In this document: positions 1 through 5,562 of the stretch, piece after piece | Numbering within the stretch: the first letter of the stretch is position 1 | Layout: every line of letters begins with the position of its first letter | NCBI GenBank assembly: GCA_041859375.1 | Contig: JBHEKP010000297.1 | Span: 1-8,946, forward strand | DNA from: JBHEKP01 sp041859375 | GTDB taxonomy: Bacteria > Hydrogenedentota > Hydrogenedentia > Hydrogenedentales > CAITNO01 | Direction of reading: 5' to 3' | Length of the DNA stretch: 8,946 nucleotides | Made by a program: the position numbers and the translations under genes | Notes under the pieces: model-generated | Told to the model about the DNA's origin: nothing | The model's input: only the letters and a program-made list of their open reading frames with translations | Databases searched by the model: none

Positions 1-288
1 GGCGTCCATGGTGGCCACATACTCCCCCCGCGCCTCGGCAAAGCCCCGCTGGATGGCCGCGCCGTAGCCCTTCCGGGGTTCGTTCACATACCGCGCCCCC
101 TCCGCCCCGGCCACCGCCCGCGTGTCGTCGGTGGAATCGCCGTCCACCACCACAATCTCCCAGCGGATCCCCAGCGAATCCAGGACCCCCCGCAGCTCGG
201 GCAGCAGCGCCCGCAGGTTCCCCGCCTCGTTCAGGCAGGGAAGCACCACCGAAAGGTCGATAAAACCGGGTACGCTCTGAACTGCCAC
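1..288 (-). CDS. Family 2 glycosyltransferase, N-terminal part (cut by left edge)
   Basis: Reading the minus strand from a GTG at 288 gives 96 codons with no stop before the window edge. The start is supported by a GGAGGT ribosome site five to six bases upstream (complement of 295-300). The fragment has the GT-A fold signature of GT2 enzymes: a first beta strand with VVLPCLNE (residues about 14-21), then EIVVVDGDSTDDT (about 44-56), then RKGYGAAIQRGF (about 72-83). It ends in ATMDA, just where the metal-binding DxD motif (MDAD) is expected. This layout is typical of the dolichol/polyprenyl-phosphate mannosyltransferase-like branch, which moves a sugar from a nucleotide donor to a lipid carrier at the inner face of the membrane. 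The acceptor and any C-terminal membrane helices lie outside the window, so the exact substrate is unknown. The gene is divergent from the symporter unit and probably has its own promoter. Confidence 0.88.
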   Translation of the reverse strand, partial: MAVQSVPGFIDLSVVLPCLNEAGNLRALLPELRGVLDSLGIRWEIVVVDGDSTDDTRAVAGAEGARYVNEPRKGYGAAIQRGFAEARGEYVATMDA

Positions 289-316
289 GAAACCACCTCC
301 GCATTATTTCTTGCCT

Positions 317-344
317 TGTTTGGACAGGCTAATTCTGGCATAAT
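317..344 (+). promoter_or_regulatory. Possible promoter of the symporter operon
   Basis: In the 119-base gap between the divergent glycosyltransferase and symporter genes, TTGTTT (317-322) and CATAAT (339-344) are separated by 16 bases. The -10 matches five of six consensus positions and the -35 only three, so this is a weak call. Transcription would start near 351 and leave a leader of about 57 bases. The gap is visibly more AT-rich than the flanking genes, as expected for a region carrying two divergent promoters. I could not pick out a convincing promoter for the glycosyltransferase. Confidence 0.3.
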
Positions 345-407
345 GTCGCGTCCCAAACAAACTGTAGTGGCAATAAATCCGCATATAACACCGTAGGGGA
401 ATGCCTT

Positions 408-1967
408 ATGGAAATTGTCGGTCTTCATCCCATAGACATTTTTATTGTCTTTGTGTACATGGTCGGTTCGCTGGCCCTGGGCACCTACTGCACCCGTTTC
501 GTGGGCAGCGCGGAGGACTTTTTCATCGCCGGAAAAGCCCTTCCTTTCTGGGCCATCGGCTTCTCCATTGTCACCTCGGACATCGGCGCCACCGATTTCG
601 TGGCTGTGGCGGGCGCGGCGTACACCAACGGCGTGTCGGCGGCCAACTTTGACTGGATGGGTTCCATGCCCGCCATGGTGATTGCCGCCTTCGTCTTTGT
701 CCCCTACTTCTGGCGGTCCGGCGTGTTCACCATCCCCGAATTCCTGGGACGCCGCTACAACACCGCCGTGCAGTTCATCAACGGGCTCATTTGGGCGGTG
801 GTCCTCTTCTTCATGCTGGCCATCATGCAGTGGCTCTCCGCGGACAAGCTGATGCACACCATCCTTGGCTGGAACCCCTACCTGACGCTTTGGCTCACCG
901 CCATCATCACCGGCATATACACCTTCTCCGGCGGTCTGACCGCCGTGGTTTTCACCGACGTGGTGCAGTTGATCGTCATGTACGTGGGCGGCTTCGGCCT
1001 CCTTGCCCTGAGCCTCTGGGAGGTCGGCGGCTGGTCCGCGCTCCAGACCAAGATTCTCGCCATGGGCCCCGAGTACCAGGACCACTTCAAGCTGCTCCTG
1101 CCCCATGACACCACCGGCCCCTTCCCGTGGACCGGCATCGTGTTCGGTCTGGCGCTGGTGATGGCCGTGGCCTACATGAGCGGCAACCAGGTCATCGTGC
1201 AGCGCACCCTGGGCGCGCGCTCCGAATGGGACGCCAAGGGCGGCATGCTCTTCGGCGGACTGCTCAAGGCCATGATCCCCCTCATGGTGGCGCTGCCCGG
1301 CCTGTGCGCCATTGTGCTGATACCCAATCTTGGCAGTGAAAACGCCGACCGCGCCGTGCCCGAAATGATTCGGCTCCTCATGCCCGCCGGCCTGCGCGGG
1401 CTCATGTTTGCGGCCCTGTTTGCGGCCATGATGTCGCATATTTCCGCCACGCTCAACTCAACCACGACCATTTTCATCACCGACATCTTCGGCCAGCTCC
1501 GTTCCTGGATGGGCAAGGGGCCGATGAAGGAAAAAACCGCGCTCATGATGGGTCGGGTCATCACCCTCGCGCTCATCGTGTCCACCGCCCTCCTGGCCGA
1601 ACCCATCGCCAACCGCGAGCATATTTACGTCTTCATGCAGACCATCCTCTCCCTCTTCCATGGGCCGCTGCTGGCCATCCTGCTGCTGGGCATCATCTGG
1701 CCCCGCGCCACCGGCTACGGCGGGCTGGCCGGGCTCGTCCTGGGCGTGATGTGCTGCTTCGTCCTGAAATACACCCCCGGCCTTTTCTCCTCCGAGGATC
1801 CCTTCCTCTTCGTGGCATGGTGGTCCTTTGTGTTCGCGCTCATCGTCACCATCGTGGTCAGCCTGCTGACCAAGCCCGAATCCGAGGAGAAACTGCGCGG
1901 GCTGTGCTGGAGTTCGGTCGTGAGCGATGAGGACGCCCAAGAGGCGCTGCAGGAAAGGGTCTCCTGA
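408..1967 (+). CDS. SGLT-like sodium:solute symporter (SSS/SLC5 family)
   Basis: This 519-residue integral inner-membrane protein should use the sodium gradient to import a small solute. The start ATG has AGGGGA (395-400) seven bases upstream. About 13 hydrophobic helices are visible, from residues 8-28 to about 464-488. Family landmarks seen: SDIGATDF in the broken first core helix (57-64), GGLTAVVFTDVVQ (175-187), GNQVIVQR (259-266), GLRGLMFAALFAAMMS (328-343) and the LNSTTTIF run (349-356). By my recollection of human SGLT1, the gate tyrosine matches Y256, the sugar-contacting lysine matches K287 and the late glutamine matches Q411. Three other sugar-site positions carry aspartate (D58, D63, D82). 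The sodium-2 serine is kept (S343), but the neighbouring hydroxyl position is histidine (H344). Family membership is strong. The substrate is unknown: a sugar, an inositol or another polar solute are all possible. The stop shares one base with the next start (TGATG), which implies translational coupling. Confidence 0.93.
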   Translation: MEIVGLHPIDIFIVFVYMVGSLALGTYCTRFVGSAEDFFIAGKALPFWAIGFSIVTSDIGATDFVAVAGAAYTNGVSAANFDWMGSMPAMVIAAFVFVPYFWRSGVFTIPEFLGRRYNTAVQFINGLIWAVVLFFMLAIMQWLSADKLMHTILGWNPYLTLWLTAIITGIYTFSGGLTAVVFTDVVQLIVMYVGGFGLLALSLWEVGGWSALQTKILAMGPEYQDHFKLLLPHDTTGPFPWTGIVFGLALVMAVAYMSGNQVIVQRTLGARSEWDAKGGMLFGGLLKAMIPLMVALPGLCAIVLIPNLGSENADRAVPEMIRLLMPAGLRGLMFAALFAAMMSHISATLNSTTTIFITDIFGQLRSWMGKGPMKEKTALMMGRVITLALIVSTALLAEPIANREHIYVFMQTILSLFHGPLLAILLLGIIWPRATGYGGLAGLVLGVMCCFVLKYTPGLFSSEDPFLFVAWWSFVFALIVTIVVSLLTKPESEEKLRGLCWSSVVSDEDAQEALQERVS

Positions 1968-2245
1968 TGGAAGACATGATAACCACCTTCTGCGACAAGG
2001 TTTTTGGCGACGCGCTCCGCGCAATTTTTGTGCCCATCAACAACCTGCTCAACCAGGTGCCCGACGGCGTGGCCGGGTGGTGCGGCGTGGGCATATTCGT
2101 GCTGGCCATGGTCTGGGTGGGGCTGATCCTCAACCCGAAATACGTGAACCGGGGCCGTCCCTACAAATCCATCTGGACGGATCTGCGCCTTTGGACGGTC
2201 ATCTCCATGACCCCCCATGTCCTGGTTTATTTCTACTTCAGATAG
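1967..2245 (+). CDS. Small two-helix membrane protein, candidate symporter subunit
   Basis: A 92-residue protein of no family I can name. Its ATG overlaps the symporter stop by one base (TGATG), so its translation is probably coupled to the symporter. Residues 1-34 are amphipathic. A hydrophobic helix follows at about 35-55 (GVGIFVLAMVWVGLIL), then a conserved-looking polar loop (NPKYVNRGRPYKSIW, 56-70) and a second, shorter helix at about 74-91 that ends the protein with YFYFR. The basic loop between the helices suggests a cytoplasmic hairpin with both termini outside. Position and size fit an accessory subunit, by analogy with small partners of other sodium:solute symporters such as YjcH/ActP or YhdT/PanF, but I see no sequence likeness to those. 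Reading frame and coupling make it a real gene. Its function is inference. Confidence 0.85.
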   Translation: MEDMITTFCDKVFGDALRAIFVPINNLLNQVPDGVAGWCGVGIFVLAMVWVGLILNPKYVNRGRPYKSIWTDLRLWTVISMTPHVLVYFYFR

Positions 2246-2256
2246 GGTGTGCGACG

Positions 2257-2520
2257 ATGAGCGAACAACCAAAAGTATCCGACTCCGACAAGAACGTCAA
2301 CATCCGCATGGAAAAACGGGACGGTGAAACCTATGTGGCCCTGGGCCTCTTCATCGTCGCCGTCGGCGTGCCGGTCCTGGCCGGAACCTACTTTGCGGCC
2401 CAAACCAACGTCCGCGCCGCAACGGTCAACGTCGTGTGCGCCATTGTGCTGCTCATGATTGGTTTGGGATCGGTCGCCTACGGAAGACTCCTGCTGTCCC
2501 GTAACAAGGGGCGCGATTGA
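2257..2520 (+). CDS. Second small two-helix membrane protein in the symporter operon
   Basis: An 87-residue protein I do not recognise. The open frame extends upstream to 1927, but that part lies inside the symporter and the preceding small gene. The ATG at 2257 is preferred because it begins 11 bases after the previous stop and gives a normal membrane-protein layout. Its ribosome site is poor (AGGG at 2244-2247, nine bases away), so it may depend on coupling. Residues 1-24 are hydrophilic and charged (several D, E, K and R). Helix 1 spans about 26-46 (ALGLFIVAVGVPVLAGTYF), a short loop follows, helix 2 spans about 53-76, and the tail is basic (LLLSRNKGRD). The shape resembles the small cytoplasmic-tailed subunits that accompany many transporters. 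A role in assembling or stabilising the symporter is the simplest guess. Confidence 0.8.
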   Translation: MSEQPKVSDSDKNVNIRMEKRDGETYVALGLFIVAVGVPVLAGTYFAAQTNVRAATVNVVCAIVLLMIGLGSVAYGRLLLSRNKGRD

Positions 2521-3119
2521 GTTCCCTTTGCCTTCCGGCCCATCTTGACGGCAAAGCGGCGGAACGCTTCTTCCGGCGGCCCCGCTTTGGCAATTTCTTC
2601 GGGCTCTTCGCCCTGAAGGCGCGGGTCGCGGCCCCGGACACCCCGGCGGCATCCCGCTCCCTTCCTTTTTTGGAGCGTCTTTGGCTGCCCGCCTATGCCG
2701 TGCGCGTTCACACCACCTCCCCCAAGGGCGAGCGTTCCGTTTGGACCGCCGTTGAGGGGATAAACGGGGAGTTCTCCCTGCTCGAATGCGACAACGAACT
2801 GGCCACCCGCGACTTGGACGGGGAGATCTTCCCCCCCGCCATTGATGAGAACCGGGCGGGGGAACTCGCCCGCAAGGGCATGATGCAATACATCCTCAGC
2901 CAGCGCGGCCAAATGAACAAGCCCATCGCCGACGGCATCGAGGAAATCCTGCCCTACCACTACCCCGTCTGGGTCTGCTACTACCGGCGCAGGGGCGTCT
3001 TCCTCGACATCAAGGTGCTCGACGCCCGCACCGGAAACTCCGGCGGCGCCAAAATGCGCATCTCCGTACTTCAGGCGCTTGTCGCGGCGAAAAATGCACG
3101 CAAAGCAAGAATCGACTGA
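2517..3119 (+). CDS. Soluble protein of unknown function with two related beta-type modules
   Basis: A 200-residue protein with no signal peptide and no membrane helix. The start is TTG at 2517, overlapping the previous stop by four bases (TTGA), with AAGGGG (2506-2511) five bases upstream. That is strong support for coupling and for the rare start codon. Two stretches resemble each other. Residues 55-90 read LWLPAYAVRV, then VWTAVEGINGEFSLLE. Residues 145-178 read LPYHYPVWVCYYRRRG, then IKVLDARTGNSGG. Each is an LP.(Y/W).V strand, a polar turn, then a strand ending in a (N/T)G turn. Between them is a charged helical region (about 110-143). The N-terminus (LPAHLDGKAAERFF) followed by a WLPAY strand faintly recalls membrane-adaptor modules of bacterial zinc-ribbon proteins, but that likeness is low confidence. 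As last gene of the unit it may be a cytosolic partner of the symporter. The function is unknown. Confidence 0.8.
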   Translation: MSSLCLPAHLDGKAAERFFRRPRFGNFFGLFALKARVAAPDTPAASRSLPFLERLWLPAYAVRVHTTSPKGERSVWTAVEGINGEFSLLECDNELATRDLDGEIFPPAIDENRAGELARKGMMQYILSQRGQMNKPIADGIEEILPYHYPVWVCYYRRRGVFLDIKVLDARTGNSGGAKMRISVLQALVAAKNARKARID

Positions 3120-3128
3120 ATTCGAATT
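3119..3128. other. Ten-base perfect palindrome at the end of the symporter operon
   Basis: AATTCGAATT begins on the last base of the operon's final stop codon. It is a perfect palindrome in an otherwise GC-rich region. It is too short and AT-rich to be a terminator on its own, and it could be an operator or chance. No clear intrinsic terminator follows the operon. Confidence 0.25.
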
Positions 3129-3180
3129 TATGACTGGGGATGGAGAAATGCCCGGTTCGCCTTCCATCCCGTTCCCCCAT

Positions 3181-3401
3181 GTTTAATTTCCCCTCCCTTT
3201 CCCCTTCGCGGGCTTCGCGCTTTCGCGTGAGCATTTCCGAAAGTCCCGCACGGAGCCGTAGAAAATCCATCCCATCCATATTTCTTCACCAGTGCCCTTG
3301 GGTGAGAATTTCCGCAAATGCCCCCACGGGAACGCAAAGCGGACCATTGCACACCATGGGAGAAAAAGGGGAGGATGGGAAGGGGGCAGGGGAAATAAAA
3401 C
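3181..3401. repeat. 221-base block bounded by imperfect inverted repeats
   Basis: The left end (3181-3194, GTTTAATTTCCCCT) matches the reverse complement of the right end (3388-3401, GTTTTATTTCCCCT) at 13 of 14 bases. The likeness continues more loosely for about ten more pyrimidine-rich bases on each side. The right end stops at the base next to the tRNA CCA. I see no flanking target-site duplication and no coding capacity. It could be a small non-autonomous element (MITE-like) or simply two opposed polypyrimidine tracts. The low complexity of the arms weakens the case. Confidence 0.35.
3205..3227. repeat. Short tandem TTCGCG repeat
   Basis: TTCGCG occurs three times, at 3205, 3214 and 3222 (periods of 9 and 8). 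On the minus strand this reads CTCACGCGAAAGCGCGAAG followed by CCCGCGAAGG. That looks like a GC-rich version of the ACGCAAAGACGCAAAG type of intergenic repeat common in many bacterial genomes. It supports the view that the surrounding gene-free block is repeat-derived. Confidence 0.4.
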
Positions 3402-3492
3402 TGGCGGAGAGGGTGGGATTTGAACCCACGGTACCCTTTTGGGGTACAACGCCTTAGCAGGGCGCCACCTTCGGCCACTCGGTCACCTCTCC
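3402..3492 (-). tRNA. tRNA-Ser (anticodon GCT)
   Basis: Read on the minus strand from 3492. The acceptor stem GGAGAGG pairs with CCTCTCC at the other end, followed by discriminator G and an encoded CCA (3402-3404). The D arm contains GAGTGGCCGAAGG. The anticodon arm is GGCGCC-CTGCTAA-GGCG with anticodon GCT, which reads AGC and AGT serine codons. A long variable arm (GTACCCC-AAAA-GGGTAC) marks a class II tRNA, as expected for serine. The T arm is GTGGG-TTCAAAT-CCCAC. All stems are complete, so the gene should be functional. It is 91 bases including CCA. Confidence 0.97.
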
Positions 3493-3504
3493 GCAGCCGG
3501 GGAA

Positions 3505-3510
3505 ATCTTA
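3505..3510 (-). promoter_or_regulatory. Possible -10 element for tRNA-Ser
   Basis: On the minus strand TAAGAT lies 12 bases before the first tRNA base, matching the -10 consensus at four of six positions. No good -35 is visible at the right spacing, so this is only a candidate. Confidence 0.22.
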
Positions 3511-3570
3511 GCATGATCCCCGCGCATGGAGCAAACCCGCCGAAAACCGGCCCTTTTCAGGCGCGCCTTC

Positions 3571-3579
3571 TGGTATAGT
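3571..3579 (+). promoter_or_regulatory. Extended -10 promoter for cinA
   Basis: TGGTATAGT contains TATAGT (3574-3579) with the upstream TG of an extended -10 element, which can work without a good -35. TTTTCA (3554-3559) is a partial -35 at short spacing. Transcription would begin near 3586, about 39 bases before the cinA start. Confidence 0.45.
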
Positions 3580-3624
3580 TTTCCCCGACGCCGCCGGGAC
3601 CGGCGCGCGCCCGAAAGGAACGGC

Positions 3625-4827
3625 ATGAAGACGGAAATCATGATGATTGGCACGGAGCTGCTGCTGGGGCAGATTACGGACACGAATGCGGTGTTCATGG
3701 GGCAAATCCTCGCGGAAAACGGCGTGAACCTGCACCAAAAGACGACGGTGGGCGACAACCAGGCCCGGATTGTGGCGGCGCTGGACGCGGCGCTGGACCG
3801 GGCGGACGTAATCCTGTGCAGCGGCGGGCTGGGACCGACGGAGGACGACATCACCCGGGAATGCGTGGCGGAGGTGACCGGCCGGCCGCTGGAGTTCCAC
3901 CCGGAGGTGTGGGAAACGATCCGGGCGCGCTTCGCCCATTTCAAGCGGCCAGTCACGGACAACAACAAACGCCAGGCCATGGTGCCGCGCGGCGCGGAGG
4001 TCATTGAAAACCCGAACGGCACCGCGCCGGGCCTCATCGCGGAATGCGCGCGCGGCGCGGTTGTGTGCATGCCGGGCGTGCCCCACGAGCTCAAGCCCAT
4101 GATGGCCGACAGCGTCATTCCCTGGCTCCGGCGGCGTTACGGCATCAGCGGCGTGCTGCGCCACCGCTCGCTGAAGGTGTGCGGCATGGGCGAGTCGCGG
4201 GTGGACGCGCTCATGGGCGACCTTATATTAAAGGGTGCGAACCCCACGGTGGGCCTGCTCGCCGGACCGGACGGGGTGGTGGTGCGGATTGCGGCGCGCG
4301 CGGAGAGCGCGGAGGCGGCGGACGTCCTGATGGACCCGATGGAGGCGGAGGTGCAGCGGCGGCTGGGCGGCATCGCCTTTGGCCGCGACAACGAGCCGGT
4401 GGAGCGGGCGCTGGACGCGCTGCTCACGGCGCGGGGCTGGCGGATGGCCCTGGGCGAGGTGTGCACGGGCGGCGTGATCGCCGCGAAGATGACCGCCATC
4501 GGCGCGGCGTCCTTCGGCTGCGGCGTGGTTTTCACCCCCGAAGAGGCCGCACAATGGGCCGGAAACCCACCGGACGGTGGGAATCATTTCAGCGGAGGGG
4601 GGGTTGACCTGACAGCCCGTTTGTTGGTAGACTGGCCGTTCGCCTGCGCGCTGGCCGTGACGCCAATGCCGGGCGGCGGGTCTTCATTGGCCGTTTTTGC
4701 CTGCCCGGAGGGCGTGCACCGGTGCGAGTTGGGCCGCTACGGCGGCGGCGCGCTGGGGCAGAACCGGCTGGCGGTGATGGCCATGGAGCAGGCGCGGCGG
4801 TTTTTGGCAGGACTGCCGCTGGAATGA
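3625..4827 (+). CDS. cinA: CinA family protein with degenerate C-terminal deamidase domain
   Basis: A 400-residue cytosolic protein. The ATG at 3625 has AAAGGA (3614-3619) five bases upstream and gives the canonical N-terminus MKTEIMMIGTELLLGQ. A longer frame from 3526 adds 33 residues unlike the family and is rejected. Residues 1 to about 170 form the MoCF/COG1058 domain, linked in characterised members to ADP-ribose pyrophosphatase activity. Its motifs are intact: IGTELLLGQITDTN (8-21), GGLGPTEDDITRE (67-79), NPNGTAPG (129-136) and PGVPHELKPMM (150-160). A linker domain follows to about 250. The C-terminal domain (about 255-400) should be the nicotinamide mononucleotide amidohydrolase PncC, but its hallmark ESCTGG reads EVCTGG (278-283), so the catalytic serine is valine. 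The usual YSN..K lysine segment and TGIAGPGG motif are also replaced (VTPMPGGG, 345-352). No frameshift is evident. I infer that the first activity is kept and NMN deamidation is lost. Third codon positions favour G more than in the symporter gene. Confidence 0.95.
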   Translation: MKTEIMMIGTELLLGQITDTNAVFMGQILAENGVNLHQKTTVGDNQARIVAALDAALDRADVILCSGGLGPTEDDITRECVAEVTGRPLEFHPEVWETIRARFAHFKRPVTDNNKRQAMVPRGAEVIENPNGTAPGLIAECARGAVVCMPGVPHELKPMMADSVIPWLRRRYGISGVLRHRSLKVCGMGESRVDALMGDLILKGANPTVGLLAGPDGVVVRIAARAESAEAADVLMDPMEAEVQRRLGGIAFGRDNEPVERALDALLTARGWRMALGEVCTGGVIAAKMTAIGAASFGCGVVFTPEEAAQWAGNPPDGGNHFSGGGVDLTARLLVDWPFACALAVTPMPGGGSSLAVFACPEGVHRCELGRYGGGALGQNRLAVMAMEQARRFLAGLPLE

Positions 4828-5114
4828 CAAACGCAGATGGTTTTACCCCGCCCCGGGCGGGTTTAAGGAGAAATAGCCGCGGAACCATAAGCGAGCCGCG
4901 GGTATTATAGGCAAGGCGCCTGGAATCAACAGGCCGATGAGCGCGTGTTTGGGAATTGTGTGAGGTTCCAGACGCCAAAAGGGCATACGCTGTGCTGATT
5001 GGGCTGGCCGGACGGGCTGGGCGGTTCCCGAAGAACCGCCGGAAACAAGGTCCGGCGTTTATGTGATGAACCTGCGGTTCAACACCAGGCGAAACATAAG
5101 GACATCCACAACGC
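4828..5114 (+). promoter_or_regulatory. 287-base structured leader upstream of the RlpA-like gene
   Basis: I find no credible coding sequence here, but there are several hairpins. Two copies of CCGCGG (4877-4882, 4896-4901) can pair. A 13-base arm (4915-4927) pairs with 4964-4976, with one C-A mismatch and one G-T wobble, around a 36-base loop. GGCGGTTC (5020-5027) pairs perfectly with GAACCGCC (5033-5040). CGCCGGA (5037-5043) pairs perfectly with TCCGGCG (5051-5057) and is followed by TTTAT. GCGGTTC recurs at 5074-5080 and could also pair with 5033-5039. The third and fourth hairpins share bases and exclude each other, which is the layout of an attenuator or riboswitch. No known riboswitch class is recognised. 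A promoter was not identified with confidence; TATTAT at 4903-4908 is the only -10-like string I noticed. Confidence 0.4.
4847..4861 (+). terminator. Weak terminator-like hairpin after cinA
   Basis: CCCGC (4847-4851) pairs with GCGGG (4857-4861) around a five-base loop, 20 bases after the cinA stop. It is followed only by TTTAAGG, not a proper T run, so termination here is uncertain. Confidence 0.35.
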
Positions 5115-5489
5115 ATGTTTGAGATTATGGCGCTGGTGCTGCTGTCCCAGCAGCCCTTCCAGCCTGTGGCTGAGGGCGTGGCGTCGTTTTACACACGACG
5201 GGAAAGCAGCTCCATCACCGCATCCGGCGAAGTGTTGCGGGACGATTACTACTCCTGTGCCATGCGCAGCGGCCAGTTCGGGGATTATTTCCTCGTGGTG
5301 GCCGACAACGGGCGGTCCGTGGTGTGCCGGTTGAACGACCGGGGCCCCTATGTGAAGGGAAGGATTATTGACCTTTCCAAGGCCGCCATGCGCGAATTGC
5401 ACGCCTCCAAGGGCCTGATGCACGTCAAGGTCTACCATCTCGGCAAGGAGCCCCCGCCGCGGGCGCGGCACCTTCCAAGACGCAACTGA
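5115..5489 (+). CDS. Small RlpA-like double-psi beta-barrel protein
   Basis: A 124-residue protein with the RlpA core: GVASFY (21-26), TASGE (35-39), NGRSVVCRLNDRGPY (65-79) and GRIIDLSKAAM (82-92), ending in a basic proline-rich tail. RlpA proteins are secreted lipoproteins that bind or cleave peptidoglycan lacking stem peptides, often at division sites. Here only the barrel is present. There is no lipobox cysteine and no C-terminal SPOR domain, so it is much shorter than classical RlpA. The N-terminus (MFEIMALVLLSQQP) is hydrophobic but short and lacks a positive charge, so it is a doubtful signal peptide. An in-frame stop at 5097-5099 rules out a much longer start. AAGGA (5098-5102) lies 12 bases before the ATG, rather far. 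The TAAH segment usual in the family reads SCAM, so the expected histidine is missing. The family call is firm; enzymatic activity is uncertain. Confidence 0.85.
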   Translation: MFEIMALVLLSQQPFQPVAEGVASFYTRRESSSITASGEVLRDDYYSCAMRSGQFGDYFLVVADNGRSVVCRLNDRGPYVKGRIIDLSKAAMRELHASKGLMHVKVYHLGKEPPPRARHLPRRN

Positions 5490-5562
5490 CCCCGCGGACG
5501 CGCGAACGCACCGTCCGGACGGCCCCCGCACGCGGAATTCCCAGGGAACATGCCGCAGGGGC

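Larger units (their letters stand above)
3120..3401. other. Gene-free stretch between symporter operon and tRNA-Ser
   Basis: These 282 bases contain open frames on both strands, but none has a ribosome site, a plausible protein or any domain I recognise, and one of them reads straight through the tRNA gene. Composition differs from the coding sequence: long pyrimidine runs near 3187-3204 and purine runs near 3350-3396. The stretch holds the two repeat features listed separately. It may be a decayed or non-autonomous element, or the trailer of the tRNA transcript plus the end of the symporter transcript. Confidence 0.5.

Noticed and set aside
231..1439. Long minus-strand open frame opposite the symporter gene
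   Set aside because: Its product is rich in H, G, Q and E with no hydrophobic core or family motif; it is the antisense shadow of a GC-rich membrane-protein gene.
1927..2256. Upstream extension of the 87-residue membrane protein gene
   Set aside because: It overlaps the symporter end and all of the 92-residue gene in another frame, and its product is arginine-rich shadow sequence.
3140..3457. Plus-strand open frame ending in AERVGFEPTVPFWGTTP
   Set aside because: The tail is the antisense translation of the tRNA-Ser gene, a well-known annotation artefact; no ribosome site or domain supports the rest.
3010..3514. Minus-strand open frames across the gene-free stretch and tRNA
   Set aside because: They cross a tRNA gene or the end of the operon gene and encode basic, repeat-derived sequence with no family resemblance.
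3526..3624. 33-residue N-terminal extension of cinA
   Set aside because: It covers the likely promoter, and the start at 3625 has a good ribosome site and gives the canonical CinA N-terminus.
4043..4607. Alternative plus- and minus-strand open frames inside cinA
   Set aside because: They are arginine/glycine-rich shadows, and the cinA frame carries clear family motifs throughout.
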